Notes under the pieces: generated by a model | What the model saw: the letters and a program-made list of their open reading frames with translations, nothing else | The model's database searches: none | What the model was told of the DNA's origin: nothing | Program-made: the position numbers and the translations under genes | Source: an uncultured Campylobacter sp. | GTDB lineage: Bacteria; Campylobacterota; Campylobacteria; Campylobacterales; Campylobacteraceae | Direction of reading: 5' to 3' | Length of the DNA: 22,995 nt | Assembly: GCF_937921625.1 (NCBI RefSeq) | Contig: NZ_CAKZTI010000037.1 | Coordinates: 1 to 22,995, forward strand | Part shown: piece by piece, positions 1-7,730 of the stretch | Layout of the letters: the number at the start of each line of letters is the position of its first letter | Numbering within the stretch: the first letter of the stretch is position 1

Positions 1-64
1 TTGTTATCTGAAATATATTTTTTATCAATTTTTTATTAGCAATTATACTTTTTTCAATATTCAT
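1..64 (-). CDS. possible 5' end of a leftward hypothetical gene (partial)
   Basis: On the minus strand an ATG at 64-62 opens a frame that stays open to the window edge, about 21 codons, rich in Lys, Ile and Asn. A Shine-Dalgarno-like GAGGAA lies three bases upstream of the ATG, which is closer than usual. The same frame is also open upstream to about position 178 but has no earlier ATG. The stretch is far more AT-rich than the rest of the window, which could mean an acquired gene or simply a promoter-like non-coding region. No family can be named from so short a piece. Confidence is low because AT-rich DNA often has open frames by chance. Confidence 0.3.
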   Translation of the reverse strand, partial: MNIEKSIIANKKLIKNIFQIT

Positions 65-161
65 ATCTTCCTCAATTATTTTATATAAAAATTTTTTAAA
101 ACCCTTTATCCCAGTATACTTTAATAAATTCCAGCTTAAGCAGATAAATTTTATCTTTTTA

Positions 162-175
162 TTGACGAGCCTCAA
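162..175 (+). promoter_or_regulatory. FNR/DNR-type operator upstream of norZ
   Basis: TTGA-N6-TCAA with spacer CGAGCC; the symmetry extends one base further on each side (ATTGA...TCAAT). This matches the core of sites bound by the CRP/FNR regulator superfamily (FNR consensus TTGAT-N4-ATCAA). Its centre, 168.5, lies 41.5 bases before the start point predicted from the -10-like TAAAAT at 198-203. That is the classic position for activation by this family. The binding protein is not encoded in the window. FNR, DNR or an NssR-like protein are possible, although NssR of C. jejuni prefers a different half-site. Confidence 0.6.
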
Positions 176-197
176 TGCTTATCGAAATTTAAATAGG

Positions 198-203
198 TAA
201 AAT
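198..203 (+). promoter_or_regulatory. candidate -10 element of norZ
   Basis: TAAAAT, giving a predicted start near 210 and a leader of about 24 bases before the norZ ATG. No -35 box is visible, which fits activation from the FNR-type site centred 41.5 bases upstream. Confidence 0.45.
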
Positions 204-233
204 TCTCTCCTAATTTCAGTTAAAGGAGTGAGA

Positions 234-2471
234 ATGGCAGAATATAAAAAGCTCTGGATGACGCTTGTAGCGGTACTCATCGTGGGCTTTAGTTTCTTGG
301 GTTTTTACGGCGGCGAGGTGTATAGGCAGTCTCCGCCGGTAGTAAAATTTACCGATGCTAGCGGAGCTGAGCTAATCAGTACCGAGCGCATTTACCGCGG
401 GCAGGAGGCCTGGCAGAGCATCGGCGGTATGCAGGTGGGCTCTATCTGGGGTCACGGAGCGTATCAGGCGCCTGATTGGAGCGCGGATTGGCTGCATAAG
501 GAGCTAGTCGCGTTTATGGATATCAAGGCGCAGGAGCGTTTCGGCGTGAAATTTGACGCCTTAAATGACGAGCAAAAGGCGCAGATCAAGGCGCTTACCA
601 AGGCTGAGTACCGTACCAACACCGTAAAAGACGGCACCGTCAAGCTAAGCGATGATCGCTTGAAAGCTATGGCGGTCGTAAAAGACGAGTACATGGGCGT
701 TTTCGGAAACGATCCGCGCTTTAAAAAGCTTCGCGAGGATTACGCGATGAAGGAAAACACGCTCGCAAACGAGCAGCATCGCTCCGAGCTTATGGATTTC
801 ATCTTTTGGACTGCTTGGGCGGTTTCTACGGATCGTCCAAGCGGAGAGGCGACCTATACCAATAACTGGCCGCACGAGCCGCTGATAGACAATGTCCCTA
901 CCACGGAAAACGTCGTTTGGACGATCGCAAGCCTCGTTATTTTGCTTACCGGCATCGGCCTGCTAGTATGGTTTGGAAATTTCTACGGCAAAAAGGACGA
1001 GGATTTCGAGGCTCCTGCGAAGCTTAACGCCGATCCGATCGCCGCTTTAGCGCTTACGCCGTCGCAAAAGGCGCTCGGCAAGTACCTTTTCGTAGCGATT
1101 GCGTTGTTTGCATTTCAAGCCTTCATCGGCGGCTTTGTTGCGCACTATACGATCGAGGGTCAGTCCTTTTTCGGGCTTGATATTTCACAATATATCCCTT
1201 ACTCGCTAGCTCGCACCTGGCACGTGCAGGCATCCATTTTCTGGATCGCTACGGGCTTTTTGGCGGCGGGATTGTTTCTAGCTCCGATAATCAACGGCGG
1301 CAAGGATCCGAAATTCCAAAAGCTCGGCGTGGACGTGCTTTTCTACGCGCTTCTTTTCTTGGTCGTCGGCAGCTTCGCGGGCGAATACATGGCGATTGCG
1401 GGCAAGATGGATCCAAGCAGCAGTTTCTGGATCGGACATCAAGGATACGAGTATTTAGATCTCGGTAGAATTTGGCAGCTGATACTGTTCGTGGGTCTTG
1501 TGATCTGGATGGTGCTCGTACTTCGCGGCTTTATCGCGGGCTTCAGAGCCGAGGGCGATAAGAATTTATTAGCGATCTTTACCGCTTCGGTCATCGCCGT
1601 GGGACTTTTTTACGGCGCGGGTCTATTCTACGGACAGCGCTCGCCGATTCCTGTAATGGAGTATTGGCGCTGGTGGGTCGTGCACCTTTGGGTCGAAGGA
1701 TTTTTCGAGGTTTTCGCGACGGCGTCTTTGGCGTTCGTGTTTGCGTCCTTGGGCTTAGTAAGCAAGAAATTTGCTACCTACACTTCGATTGCTAGCGCGT
1801 CGATTTTCCTAATCGGCGGAATTCCCGGTACCTTCCACCACCTCTATTTTGCGGGCACTACTACGCCGATAATGGCTGTGGGTGCGAGCTTCTCGGCGCT
1901 CGAGGTCGTGCCTTTGGTGCTTTTGGGTTCGGAGGCGTTTCACTATTACAAGCTTCAATTTGCGCAGGATTGGGCTAAGCGTCTAAAATGGCCGCTTTAC
2001 TGCTTCATCGCCGTAGCTTTTTGGAATATGCTGGGCGCGGGCGTTTTCGGCTTTTTAATCAACCCGCCGCTTGCGCTGTTTTACATCCAGGGCTTAAATA
2101 CCACCGCGGTGCACGCACATACGGCGCTATTTGGCGTATACGGCTTTTTGGCGCTCGGCTTCGTGTGGCTCGTGGCGCTGTATATTTACAAAGACAAAAA
2201 CTTTGACGATACGCTTATGAAGATCGGCTTTTGGGCGCTTAACGCGGGTCTGCTTCTAATGGTGCTGATTTCGCTACTGCCAGTTGGAATTTTGCAGGCG
2301 TTCGCGGCGATCGACGTTGGTATGTGGTACGCAAGAAGCGCGGAGTTTTTGCAAAAAGACAGCCTCTACGGGCTTCGCTGGGCGCGCATCATCGGCGATA
2401 CGATCTTTTTGGTAGGAAGCGTATGCTTCTTGCTTCAAATCGTACGAATGATATTTTCACGCGCTAAATAG
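234..2471 (+). CDS. norZ: quinol-dependent nitric oxide reductase (qNor)
   Basis: Inner-membrane enzyme that reduces two NO to N2O with electrons from quinol, used in nitrate/nitrite respiration or NO detoxification. At 745 aa it has the qNor length. An N-terminal membrane helix (about residues 9-28) leads into a periplasmic cytochrome-c-like domain without a CXXCH motif, followed by a long helix and the 12-helix NorB core. Expected metal ligands are visible: H330 in RTWHVQ (low-spin haem b), H484 and E488 in HLWVEG, H535/H536 in FHHLY (FeB), and H627/H629 in HAHTALFG (haem b3 and haem b). I start at ATG 234 rather than GTG 228 because the GTG overlaps the AAAGGAG ribosome site at 222-228, which is well placed for 234. 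It appears monocistronic; no other denitrification gene is in the window. Confidence 0.95.
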   Translation: MAEYKKLWMTLVAVLIVGFSFLGFYGGEVYRQSPPVVKFTDASGAELISTERIYRGQEAWQSIGGMQVGSIWGHGAYQAPDWSADWLHKELVAFMDIKAQERFGVKFDALNDEQKAQIKALTKAEYRTNTVKDGTVKLSDDRLKAMAVVKDEYMGVFGNDPRFKKLREDYAMKENTLANEQHRSELMDFIFWTAWAVSTDRPSGEATYTNNWPHEPLIDNVPTTENVVWTIASLVILLTGIGLLVWFGNFYGKKDEDFEAPAKLNADPIAALALTPSQKALGKYLFVAIALFAFQAFIGGFVAHYTIEGQSFFGLDISQYIPYSLARTWHVQASIFWIATGFLAAGLFLAPIINGGKDPKFQKLGVDVLFYALLFLVVGSFAGEYMAIAGKMDPSSSFWIGHQGYEYLDLGRIWQLILFVGLVIWMVLVLRGFIAGFRAEGDKNLLAIFTASVIAVGLFYGAGLFYGQRSPIPVMEYWRWWVVHLWVEGFFEVFATASLAFVFASLGLVSKKFATYTSIASASIFLIGGIPGTFHHLYFAGTTTPIMAVGASFSALEVVPLVLLGSEAFHYYKLQFAQDWAKRLKWPLYCFIAVAFWNMLGAGVFGFLINPPLALFYIQGLNTTAVHAHTALFGVYGFLALGFVWLVALYIYKDKNFDDTLMKIGFWALNAGLLLMVLISLLPVGILQAFAAIDVGMWYARSAEFLQKDSLYGLRWARIIGDTIFLVGSVCFLLQIVRMIFSRAK

Positions 2472-2543
2472 AGCCTTCGCGAGCTCTTATCGTTTGCTTT
2501 GCCCCGCAGGGATTTTATATTCTTGCGAGGCTTTTTAAATTTA

Positions 2544-2566
2544 GCGCACTTTGCGCGAGCTTTTTT
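2544..2566 (+). terminator. possible intrinsic terminator after norZ
   Basis: GCGCA-CTT-TGCGC forms a five-pair stem with a three-base loop. After four bases (GAGC) comes a run of six T. It lies 73 bases after the norZ stop codon. The short stem and the gap before the T run keep confidence moderate. Confidence 0.4.
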
Positions 2567-2703
2567 CCGCAAATGGGAGCTGCGCGCGAGTCTTTGCCGC
2601 AAAGGGTAGCCGCGCGAGCTTTAAATTTAGCCGCAAATTACGCTAAATCCTTAAAATTTTAAAATTTCATCCCTTTAAATTTACTCGAGCTAAATTTTAA
2701 ATT

Positions 2704-2712
2704 TGCTACAAT
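2704..2712 (+). promoter_or_regulatory. extended -10 promoter for the yqeY-like gene
   Basis: TGCTACAAT: a TGn extension followed by TACAAT, 33 bases before the ATG at 2746, within an AT-rich run. This resembles epsilonproteobacterial sigma-70 promoters, which rely on the -10 and upstream T-rich DNA rather than on a -35 box. Confidence 0.45.
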
Positions 2713-2745
2713 TACCGCCGAAATTTTAACCTAAAGGAGTAAAAA

Positions 2746-3189
2746 ATGGGTGTGCGAGAGCAAATTTTAGAAGACATTAAAACGGCGATGAAAAGCGGCG
2801 ATCACTTTCGCAGAGACAGCCTTAGGATGCTTAACGCCGCGCTTAAGCAGGTCGAGGTGGACGAGCGCATCAGCCTTAGCGACGAGCGCGTCTTTAGCAT
2901 CCTTCAAAGCGAGATCAAGCGCCGAAATGACTCTGTAGAGCAGTACCGCGCGGGCGGTCGCGACGATCTGGTGCAAAAAGAGCAGGGCGAGATCGAGATT
3001 ATCGCGTCCTATCTGCCCGCGCAGCTAAGCGATGCCGAGCTTGCCGCCGAGGTTGGCTCGCTAATCGCCGAGCTTGGCGCTAGTGGCGCAAAGGATATGG
3101 GGCGCGTGATGAAAGCCGCCAAGGAAGCGCTCGGCTCAAGCGTGGACGGCAAGCGGCTGAGCGAGGCGGTTAAAGCGGCACTGAAGTAG
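2746..3189 (+). CDS. yqeY: GatB/YqeY domain protein
   Basis: A 147-residue, mostly helical protein matching the YqeY family in length and pattern. The N-terminal part has the typical KTAMKSGD...RLxMLNAALKQVEVDER motif (about residues 12-45). The middle has EIKRRNDSVEQYRAGGRDDL followed by E-rich helices and SYLPAQLSDAEL. The C-terminus has KDMGRVMKAAKEALGSSVDGKRLSEAVKAAL. YqeY proteins share a tail domain with GatB, the amidotransferase subunit that forms Gln-tRNA and Asn-tRNA, so tRNA binding is often suggested, but their own role is not established. The start is set by TAAAGGAG just upstream. It seems to be transcribed alone. The family assignment is confident; the function is not. Confidence 0.9.
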   Translation: MGVREQILEDIKTAMKSGDHFRRDSLRMLNAALKQVEVDERISLSDERVFSILQSEIKRRNDSVEQYRAGGRDDLVQKEQGEIEIIASYLPAQLSDAELAAEVGSLIAELGASGAKDMGRVMKAAKEALGSSVDGKRLSEAVKAALK

Positions 3190-3322
3190 CCTGCGTTTGA
3201 GGCTAAATTTAAGTCCGGCTACGGCTAAATTGTATCGACGTAAAATTTCGCTGCTGAAATTTTTTAAGATAGAGCTTTGGCTGCGGAATTTATACGCTAA
3301 TTTAAAATTTTAAAGGATTATC

Positions 3323-3952
3323 ATGAAAAAATTTATCGCGGTTTTACTAGCTGTCCTGCTTGTGGGGTGCCAGTGCAAACAAAACGTAGTGCCTGGGGCG
3401 AACGAAACGCCCGAAAAGATAACGGCATTTTTCATAAACGATGGCAAGGAATACATCGTAGGCGAGAAACTCAGCTATGTCCTAACGAACGGCTCGTCGC
3501 TTAAGAATATCTCGGAATTTTACGATGGCGGGTACGCCAAGGGGCTTAAGCGCGAGTTTGTGCAAATCGAAGTAACCGATGCGGAAAACAGCAAGGCGCG
3601 CGGCAGCTTCAGCGCGTTTTTAAACTCCGCAGCGGGCGCAGACGTCGCCAAAATCAAGGCTCTGGCGGATCGCATAGAAATCGATGAGAAAAAAGGCGAG
3701 ATCGAAGCGGTTTTCTACTTTGACGCGCACATCGTGCAGATCAAAAATCTTAGCGAAATAATGAAGCCAAGCGATAGGCTGCGCTCTCCGATACCCGCTC
3801 ACATCGAGGTTAGGCTTGAACGCTGCGAGGGCAACGTCCTATTGGATACGTTAGGCGTAATCGTGGCTATACCGGTGGTAATCGTGGGAGCAGTACTTTA
3901 CATACCCATAGGAGCGATGGAAGCGCTAGCGATGCAGCATAGCCCGCGATAA
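3323..3952 (+). CDS. putative lipoprotein of unknown function
   Basis: A 209-residue protein with a lipoprotein signal peptide: two Lys, a hydrophobic run of about ten residues, then the lipobox L-V-G-C with the acylated Cys at residue 16. The mature part is a charged, mixed alpha/beta domain of unknown family with alternating hydrophobic and charged segments, as in small periplasmic beta-rich domains. Unusually for a lipoprotein, a strongly hydrophobic stretch near residues 172-195 (LGVIVAIPVVIVGAVLYIPIG) could span or insert into a membrane. AAAGGA lies upstream of the ATG. The next gene starts 52 bases after the stop, so the two may be co-transcribed. No function can be assigned. Confidence 0.8.
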   Translation: MKKFIAVLLAVLLVGCQCKQNVVPGANETPEKITAFFINDGKEYIVGEKLSYVLTNGSSLKNISEFYDGGYAKGLKREFVQIEVTDAENSKARGSFSAFLNSAAGADVAKIKALADRIEIDEKKGEIEAVFYFDAHIVQIKNLSEIMKPSDRLRSPIPAHIEVRLERCEGNVLLDTLGVIVAIPVVIVGAVLYIPIGAMEALAMQHSPR

Positions 3953-4004
3953 TAAAAGCCGTAAAATTCCGTATCTTGCAGCGAAACTTACAATGTAATG
4001 ATCG

Positions 4005-4640
4005 ATGAAGCTCGGCGAAATTTGGTATAACTTAGATCGCAAGTTCGATCTATTTATGATCGTATTTTATTTGGCGGCGATGTGGTACGGATTTCTTTTT
4101 AGCTTGAATCCGAAAAGCTTAGATGATCTGAAAATCGCAAATGGAATAATCATGGATGTCGGAAGCGATGATGGACGCGAATATATGCAGATTTTTACGG
4201 ACGAGCGCAAATTTATCAAAGTCTTTTTAAATGGCGATACGGATAACTTAACCTACTTTTATAAAAATAAAATTTTGCTCAATGCGGCAATTGTTGAAGC
4301 TAATTTTAAGCGCTCAGGAGCGGACGAGTGGCAAGGCGTAAATATCAAGCCTTCTATCTCGCTAATCGCATACGAATGGCTGGAAGGCAAGCGAGTTAAA
4401 GCTTGGTATCAAAGCCGTCCGTTTCCGTTTCAGGGTCGCGGCACGGCGTATCAGGTTTTATTTTTGGATTATAATGCAAGCGCCGATCCGCCGCAACGTG
4501 AGTATCTGATGAAATTCAGATATGACAAATACGCTACGACGGATGATAAATTTACGGCTACGGTATTTGGAGCTTTGACGCTCATTTTTCTTGCGATAAT
4601 GGCGGGCAAATTTTATCAAGCATGGCGCCAACTGCAATAA
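4005..4640 (+). CDS. hypothetical two-helix membrane protein
   Basis: A 211-residue protein with a helix near residues 15-34 (MIVFYLAAMWYGFLFSL) and a second near 186-206 (TVFGALTLIFLAIMAG). Between them is a soluble domain of about 150 residues that should lie on one side of the membrane, followed by a short tail. This layout, helix, beta-rich soluble domain, helix, resembles DUF3592-type proteins, but I see no diagnostic motif. No convincing Shine-Dalgarno sequence precedes the ATG, so either the start is weakly translated or translation depends on the lipoprotein gene 52 bases upstream. The gene is convergent with the AsmA-like gene. Function unknown. Confidence 0.7.
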   Translation: MKLGEIWYNLDRKFDLFMIVFYLAAMWYGFLFSLNPKSLDDLKIANGIIMDVGSDDGREYMQIFTDERKFIKVFLNGDTDNLTYFYKNKILLNAAIVEANFKRSGADEWQGVNIKPSISLIAYEWLEGKRVKAWYQSRPFPFQGRGTAYQVLFLDYNASADPPQREYLMKFRYDKYATTDDKFTATVFGALTLIFLAIMAGKFYQAWRQLQ

Positions 4641-5001
4641 ACATTGCGCCGCGAAATTTTAATTAGCATCGGATAACCTGAAAACACGGCACGCAGTATC
4701 GATACGAAGTATTTTAAAAGGCGTTAGGCTTGCGGCGTGCATTTCATTGCGGATAGCGGCGGCGCAAGCAGGATAAGCTTACGGCGATAAATTTAAATCG
4801 TCATCAAAACAGATCGAAACGAGATTTAAAATTTTGATAAATAGTTTGCGTCGAGTTTTGAAATTTTGCGGCTCTAGCTACGCCGGCTAGCGCTAAATTT
4901 GAAAATTTAAACTGCGTGAAATTTTAAAATTTCAAAATTTTAAATTTCGTGCTCGTTTAGCAGTATCCATAAATTTTAAGCGCCAAATGGGAGCAAATGG
5001 G
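4641..5001. other. 361-bp gap between convergent genes
   Basis: No gene is visible. The right half is packed with AAATTT/AAAATTTT words, including the perfect 16-base palindrome GAAATTTTAAAATTTC at 4918-4933. A small GC inverted repeat, CTAGC...GCTAG, lies at 4874-4890. No clear intrinsic terminator with a T run serves either gene, although transcription from both sides must end here. Confidence 0.6.
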
Positions 5002-7248
5002 CTAAAATAGCCCATTTATCAGCCCCTTAATCGCGTCAGATTTTTCCTTTTTCGCGTCGTTTTTGCTGCTGTTATCGTCCTTTTTCACGCCGAAAAGCTT
5101 GTCGATGCCCTTGCCGATCTGCTTGTCGAGCTTGCCCTTGAGATAGTCCGATTGGATATTATATTTCGGCTCTTTTATCGTGCCGGTGATGTTTATTTCA
5201 AGATCGGTTTTTTCGATGTTTGCCTTAACCGGCACCGAAATCGCGCCCGTTTTACTATCCAGCGTGCCGTCCGTTACGTTTAGCTTGCTTTTTTGCGCGC
5301 TCATATCGGCGTTGAAATTGATTAAATTTTGCTTGATCGTGCCGTTTACTTTGGCGTCGTTATAGACCTCGCCGCCTAGATCGCGGCCTAAAATTTTACC
5401 GATTTTATCGATCAATCCGCCGCTAGGAAGGCGGCCGTTGTTGATGATCGCGTCAAATTTTCCGCTGTGCGAGCTGGTATTATACGTAAGATTCGCATTG
5501 CCCGTGCCGTCGTAGACGTGATCGATATTTAGAAGCGTCGTAAGCTCTTTTACGATGAAATTTTGGATTTTAAAGTTCGCCTCATCGCCCGCGATCTGTC
5601 CGTTTAGCTCGCCGCCCGCGACCTTGGAATTTATGGTTGCAAACAGGCTTTTGCCGTCGTGCGAAAGCTCGCCGGTAGCGGCAATCTTGCCGTTTAGTTT
5701 GCGATTTAGAAAAAACTCTAGTCGCTGCAGACTCGGGATCAGTAGCGCGTAGTTTGCTTTAAGCGCTTTGTTTTTGAGCTCGTAGGTGCCGTTTAAGCTC
5801 TGAAGCTGCGCTAGATCGGAGTTTGCGCTTACGCTAAAGGTTGCGACGGAGTTTTTGATATTTGTCTGCGCCTGCGCATCAGTTTTTAGATCGCTCGGGA
5901 AGTTCTTGCCCGTCGCGCCGTCTAAAAATTTCTTAAAAATCACGCCGCTAGCGAGCGAAATTTGCGCCGTGCCGTTGATGCCGTCTTTTAAGCTTAGCTT
6001 CGCATCGCCGTTTATCGTGCCCTCTCCGATCGCGCTGCCGTAAAACAGAGCCGAAAGCACTGCCAGATTTAGATTGCTCGTTTTAAGCTTAAGATCGCTT
6101 AAATTTCCGTTCGCATTCAGGTTGCCGCCCATCGCGTTTAGATTTAAGCTTAGATTTCTAAGTTCGTTCTGCGCTAGAGCCGCGCTAAGCTCGCCGTTTG
6201 CCTTGCCTTGCAGCTTCACTCCCAGGACGTTTTGCAGCGCGGCCAGATCGTTTGCGTTTAGCTTTGCGGACAGCTCGCCGTTTTTGTTTTTTAGATCGTA
6301 TTTGGCTCCCGCGTCCGCTTTAAGCGCGTCTTTAAACGCTGAAATTTGAGAGTTTGAAAGCTCAAGCGTAGAAAAATCGGTCTTTAAATTTCCGCTTGCT
6401 TTAACGTCGCCTGAAATTTTGCGCCCGATAAGGCTTTCGAGCTTTGCTAAATCGGGCAAGCTTAGATTAAAATCGGAGTTTAAAGTTTTGTTTTTCAGAT
6501 CAAATTCCGACTTTTCGGCGCTGATTTTGCCTAGAGTCGAATCGATCTTGCTTGCTGCTCGCAGGACGTCATTTTGCGCCGTGATGTCCGAGTTTAGCGT
6601 GATCTGCACGCCCTTTGGGATGGAGATATTCATATCTTTAAACGCAGATTCGTTTAGGATCAAATTTGAACTCTTGATGCTCGCGTTGCCCTCTGCGCCG
6701 CCGCCTCCAGCTTTGATGTCCGAGAGCACGTCGATATTTCCTTTTGCGTAGATCGGCAGAGAGGCCACGGCAAGGGCTTTTTCGACGTTTAGGCCCTTAG
6801 CGTCGATTTGCAGATCAAGTGGTTTGAGGTCTTTTAAATTTGCTAAAAATTTTACGTTACTATCAAAAATCCGCCCGCTGCCGTTGATACCGAATTTGCC
6901 AAGGTTGCCCAAAATTTGCCCTTTGAGGCTTAGTCCTTCGCTCGTTTTTATACCAAGCTTGGCTAGATCGTGCGCGTTTGCGTCATAGTTAAGATCGAAA
7001 GAGCGCGCAAAAAGCGAGTATTTGCCCTTTACGTTTACGTTCGCAGCGTCATTTACATTTGCGCTGATGTCCAGATCGCCGAAATTTAGATCGAATTTCT
7101 CAAGCTTCACGTCAAGGCCGCTTTTTTCTTTGATCAAATTTTCTATGTAAGGCCTGGTGAGATTGTTGCCAAAATCGCTGAAAAATAGGCAGCCTGCGCC
7201 TACTATAAGCAGGATTAAAATTCCTGCGATTATGCCGAAAATTTTCAT
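5002..7248 (-). CDS. AsmA-like inner-membrane-anchored periplasmic protein
   Basis: A 748-residue protein with one N-terminal helix (about residues 4-25) and a very long periplasmic region of short, repeating beta segments rich in N, K, L, D and G (patterns such as LNLNAxGGNLNANGNLSDLK). This is the signature of AsmA/TamB/YhdP-type repeats, which form a groove thought to carry phospholipid between inner and outer membranes. The N-terminal stretch, RPYIENLIKEKSGLDVKLEKFDLNFG, is typical of the family. The C-terminal end has the AsmA-style helix KLDKQIGKGIDKLFG, then a charged linker and a last amphipathic helix, GLINGLF. AAGGGG precedes the ATG. It is divergent from groES, and the two promoters share about 200 bp. 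The lipid-transfer role is inferred from the family. Confidence 0.8.
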   Translation of the reverse strand: MKIFGIIAGILILLIVGAGCLFFSDFGNNLTRPYIENLIKEKSGLDVKLEKFDLNFGDLDISANVNDAANVNVKGKYSLFARSFDLNYDANAHDLAKLGIKTSEGLSLKGQILGNLGKFGINGSGRIFDSNVKFLANLKDLKPLDLQIDAKGLNVEKALAVASLPIYAKGNIDVLSDIKAGGGGAEGNASIKSSNLILNESAFKDMNISIPKGVQITLNSDITAQNDVLRAASKIDSTLGKISAEKSEFDLKNKTLNSDFNLSLPDLAKLESLIGRKISGDVKASGNLKTDFSTLELSNSQISAFKDALKADAGAKYDLKNKNGELSAKLNANDLAALQNVLGVKLQGKANGELSAALAQNELRNLSLNLNAMGGNLNANGNLSDLKLKTSNLNLAVLSALFYGSAIGEGTINGDAKLSLKDGINGTAQISLASGVIFKKFLDGATGKNFPSDLKTDAQAQTNIKNSVATFSVSANSDLAQLQSLNGTYELKNKALKANYALLIPSLQRLEFFLNRKLNGKIAATGELSHDGKSLFATINSKVAGGELNGQIAGDEANFKIQNFIVKELTTLLNIDHVYDGTGNANLTYNTSSHSGKFDAIINNGRLPSGGLIDKIGKILGRDLGGEVYNDAKVNGTIKQNLINFNADMSAQKSKLNVTDGTLDSKTGAISVPVKANIEKTDLEINITGTIKEPKYNIQSDYLKGKLDKQIGKGIDKLFGVKKDDNSSKNDAKKEKSDAIKGLINGLF

Positions 7249-7280
7249 TTCGTCCCCTTAAAAATTTAAAATTTGAGGGT

Positions 7281-7286
7281 ATTATA
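7281..7286 (-). promoter_or_regulatory. -10 element for the AsmA-like gene
   Basis: Reads TATAAT on the minus strand, 32 bases upstream of the ATG at 7248, and predicts a leader of about 26 bases. No clear -35 box. The HspR-type inverted repeat at 7319-7339 lies upstream of it, so the same repressor could in principle affect this promoter too. Confidence 0.5.
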
Positions 7287-7318
7287 GCCCTTAAAATTTA
7301 ACGTTTGAAATCTCAATA

Positions 7319-7339
7319 CTTGAGTTTAAATCACTAAAG
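7319..7339 (+). promoter_or_regulatory. HAIR-type operator (HspR binding site) for groESL
   Basis: CTTGAGT, seven bases, ACTAAAG. This matches the HspR-associated inverted repeat CTTGAGT-N7-ACTCAAG at 13 of 14 defined positions. HspR is the MerR-type heat-shock repressor that controls groESL and other chaperone genes in Helicobacter and Campylobacter. The site lies upstream of the groES promoter, centred about 71 bases before the predicted start. It also sits upstream of the divergent AsmA-like gene. The hspR gene itself is not in the window. Confidence 0.7.
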
Positions 7340-7364
7340 TTTTATAAAAATTTTTCATAAACTA

Positions 7365-7393
7365 TTGACAAGATTTTAAATTTTGCATATAAT
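7365..7393 (+). promoter_or_regulatory. consensus sigma-70 promoter of groESL
   Basis: Perfect TTGACA at 7365-7370, a 17-base spacer, then perfect TATAAT at 7388-7393. The predicted start is near 7400, inside the CIRCE operator. A full -35 box is unusual in epsilonproteobacteria, where it is generally degenerate, and suggests a very strong promoter held down by repressors. Confidence 0.85.
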
Positions 7394-7394
7394 C

Positions 7395-7421
7395 TTAGCA
7401 CTCAAACACATTGAGTGCCAA
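7395..7421 (+). promoter_or_regulatory. CIRCE operator (HrcA binding site)
   Basis: TTAGCACTC, nine bases (AAACACATT), GAGTGCCAA. This is the CIRCE consensus TTAGCACTC-N9-GAGTGCTAA with one mismatch. HrcA binds it to repress chaperone genes and is released on heat shock, when GroEL is occupied by unfolded protein. The site begins two bases after the TATAAT and covers the predicted start, so bound HrcA would block initiation directly. hrcA is not in the window. Confidence 0.93.
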
Positions 7422-7454
7422 TTTTAGAAATCACAAATCAAAGAAAGGACTGAA

Positions 7455-7718
7455 ATGAAATTTCAACCACTTGGCAAGCGCGTTCTAATAGAGCGCGAGG
7501 AGGAAACAAAAAAGACCGCTTCGGGTATCATCATCCCCGACAATGCTTCAAAAGAGAAGCCTTCGACCGGCAAAATCGTAGCCGTCGGCAGCGAATGTGA
7601 AGGCGTCAAAAATGGCGATACCGTAGCGTTTGCAAAATACGCAGGCAGCGAGATTAGCTTAGACGATAAGAAATTTCTTATCTTAAATTTAGAAGACGTT
7701 TTAGGCATAATTAAATAA
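7455..7718 (+). CDS. groES: co-chaperonin GroES
   Basis: An 87-residue GroES, slightly shorter than the 95-97 residues common elsewhere but normal for epsilonproteobacteria. It forms the heptameric lid of the GroEL folding chamber. It begins with the FQPLGKRVLIEREEE strand. The GroEL-contacting mobile loop is visible at about residues 16-33 (TKKTASGIIIPDNASKEK), followed by GKIVAVGSE and the C-terminal LEDVLGIIK. AAAGGA at 7444-7449 is well spaced from the ATG. It is the first gene of a two-gene operon with groEL, 12 bases apart, under the CIRCE and HAIR operators. Confidence 0.98.
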   Translation: MKFQPLGKRVLIEREEETKKTASGIIIPDNASKEKPSTGKIVAVGSECEGVKNGDTVAFAKYAGSEISLDDKKFLILNLEDVLGIIK

Positions 7719-7730
7719 AAAGGATTAAAA

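Noticed and set aside
6074..6349. Plus-strand open frames inside the AsmA-like gene
   Set aside because: Antisense shadows with Ser/Phe/Leu-rich composition typical of the complement of AsmA repeats; the minus-strand frame has a coherent anchor, repeats and start.
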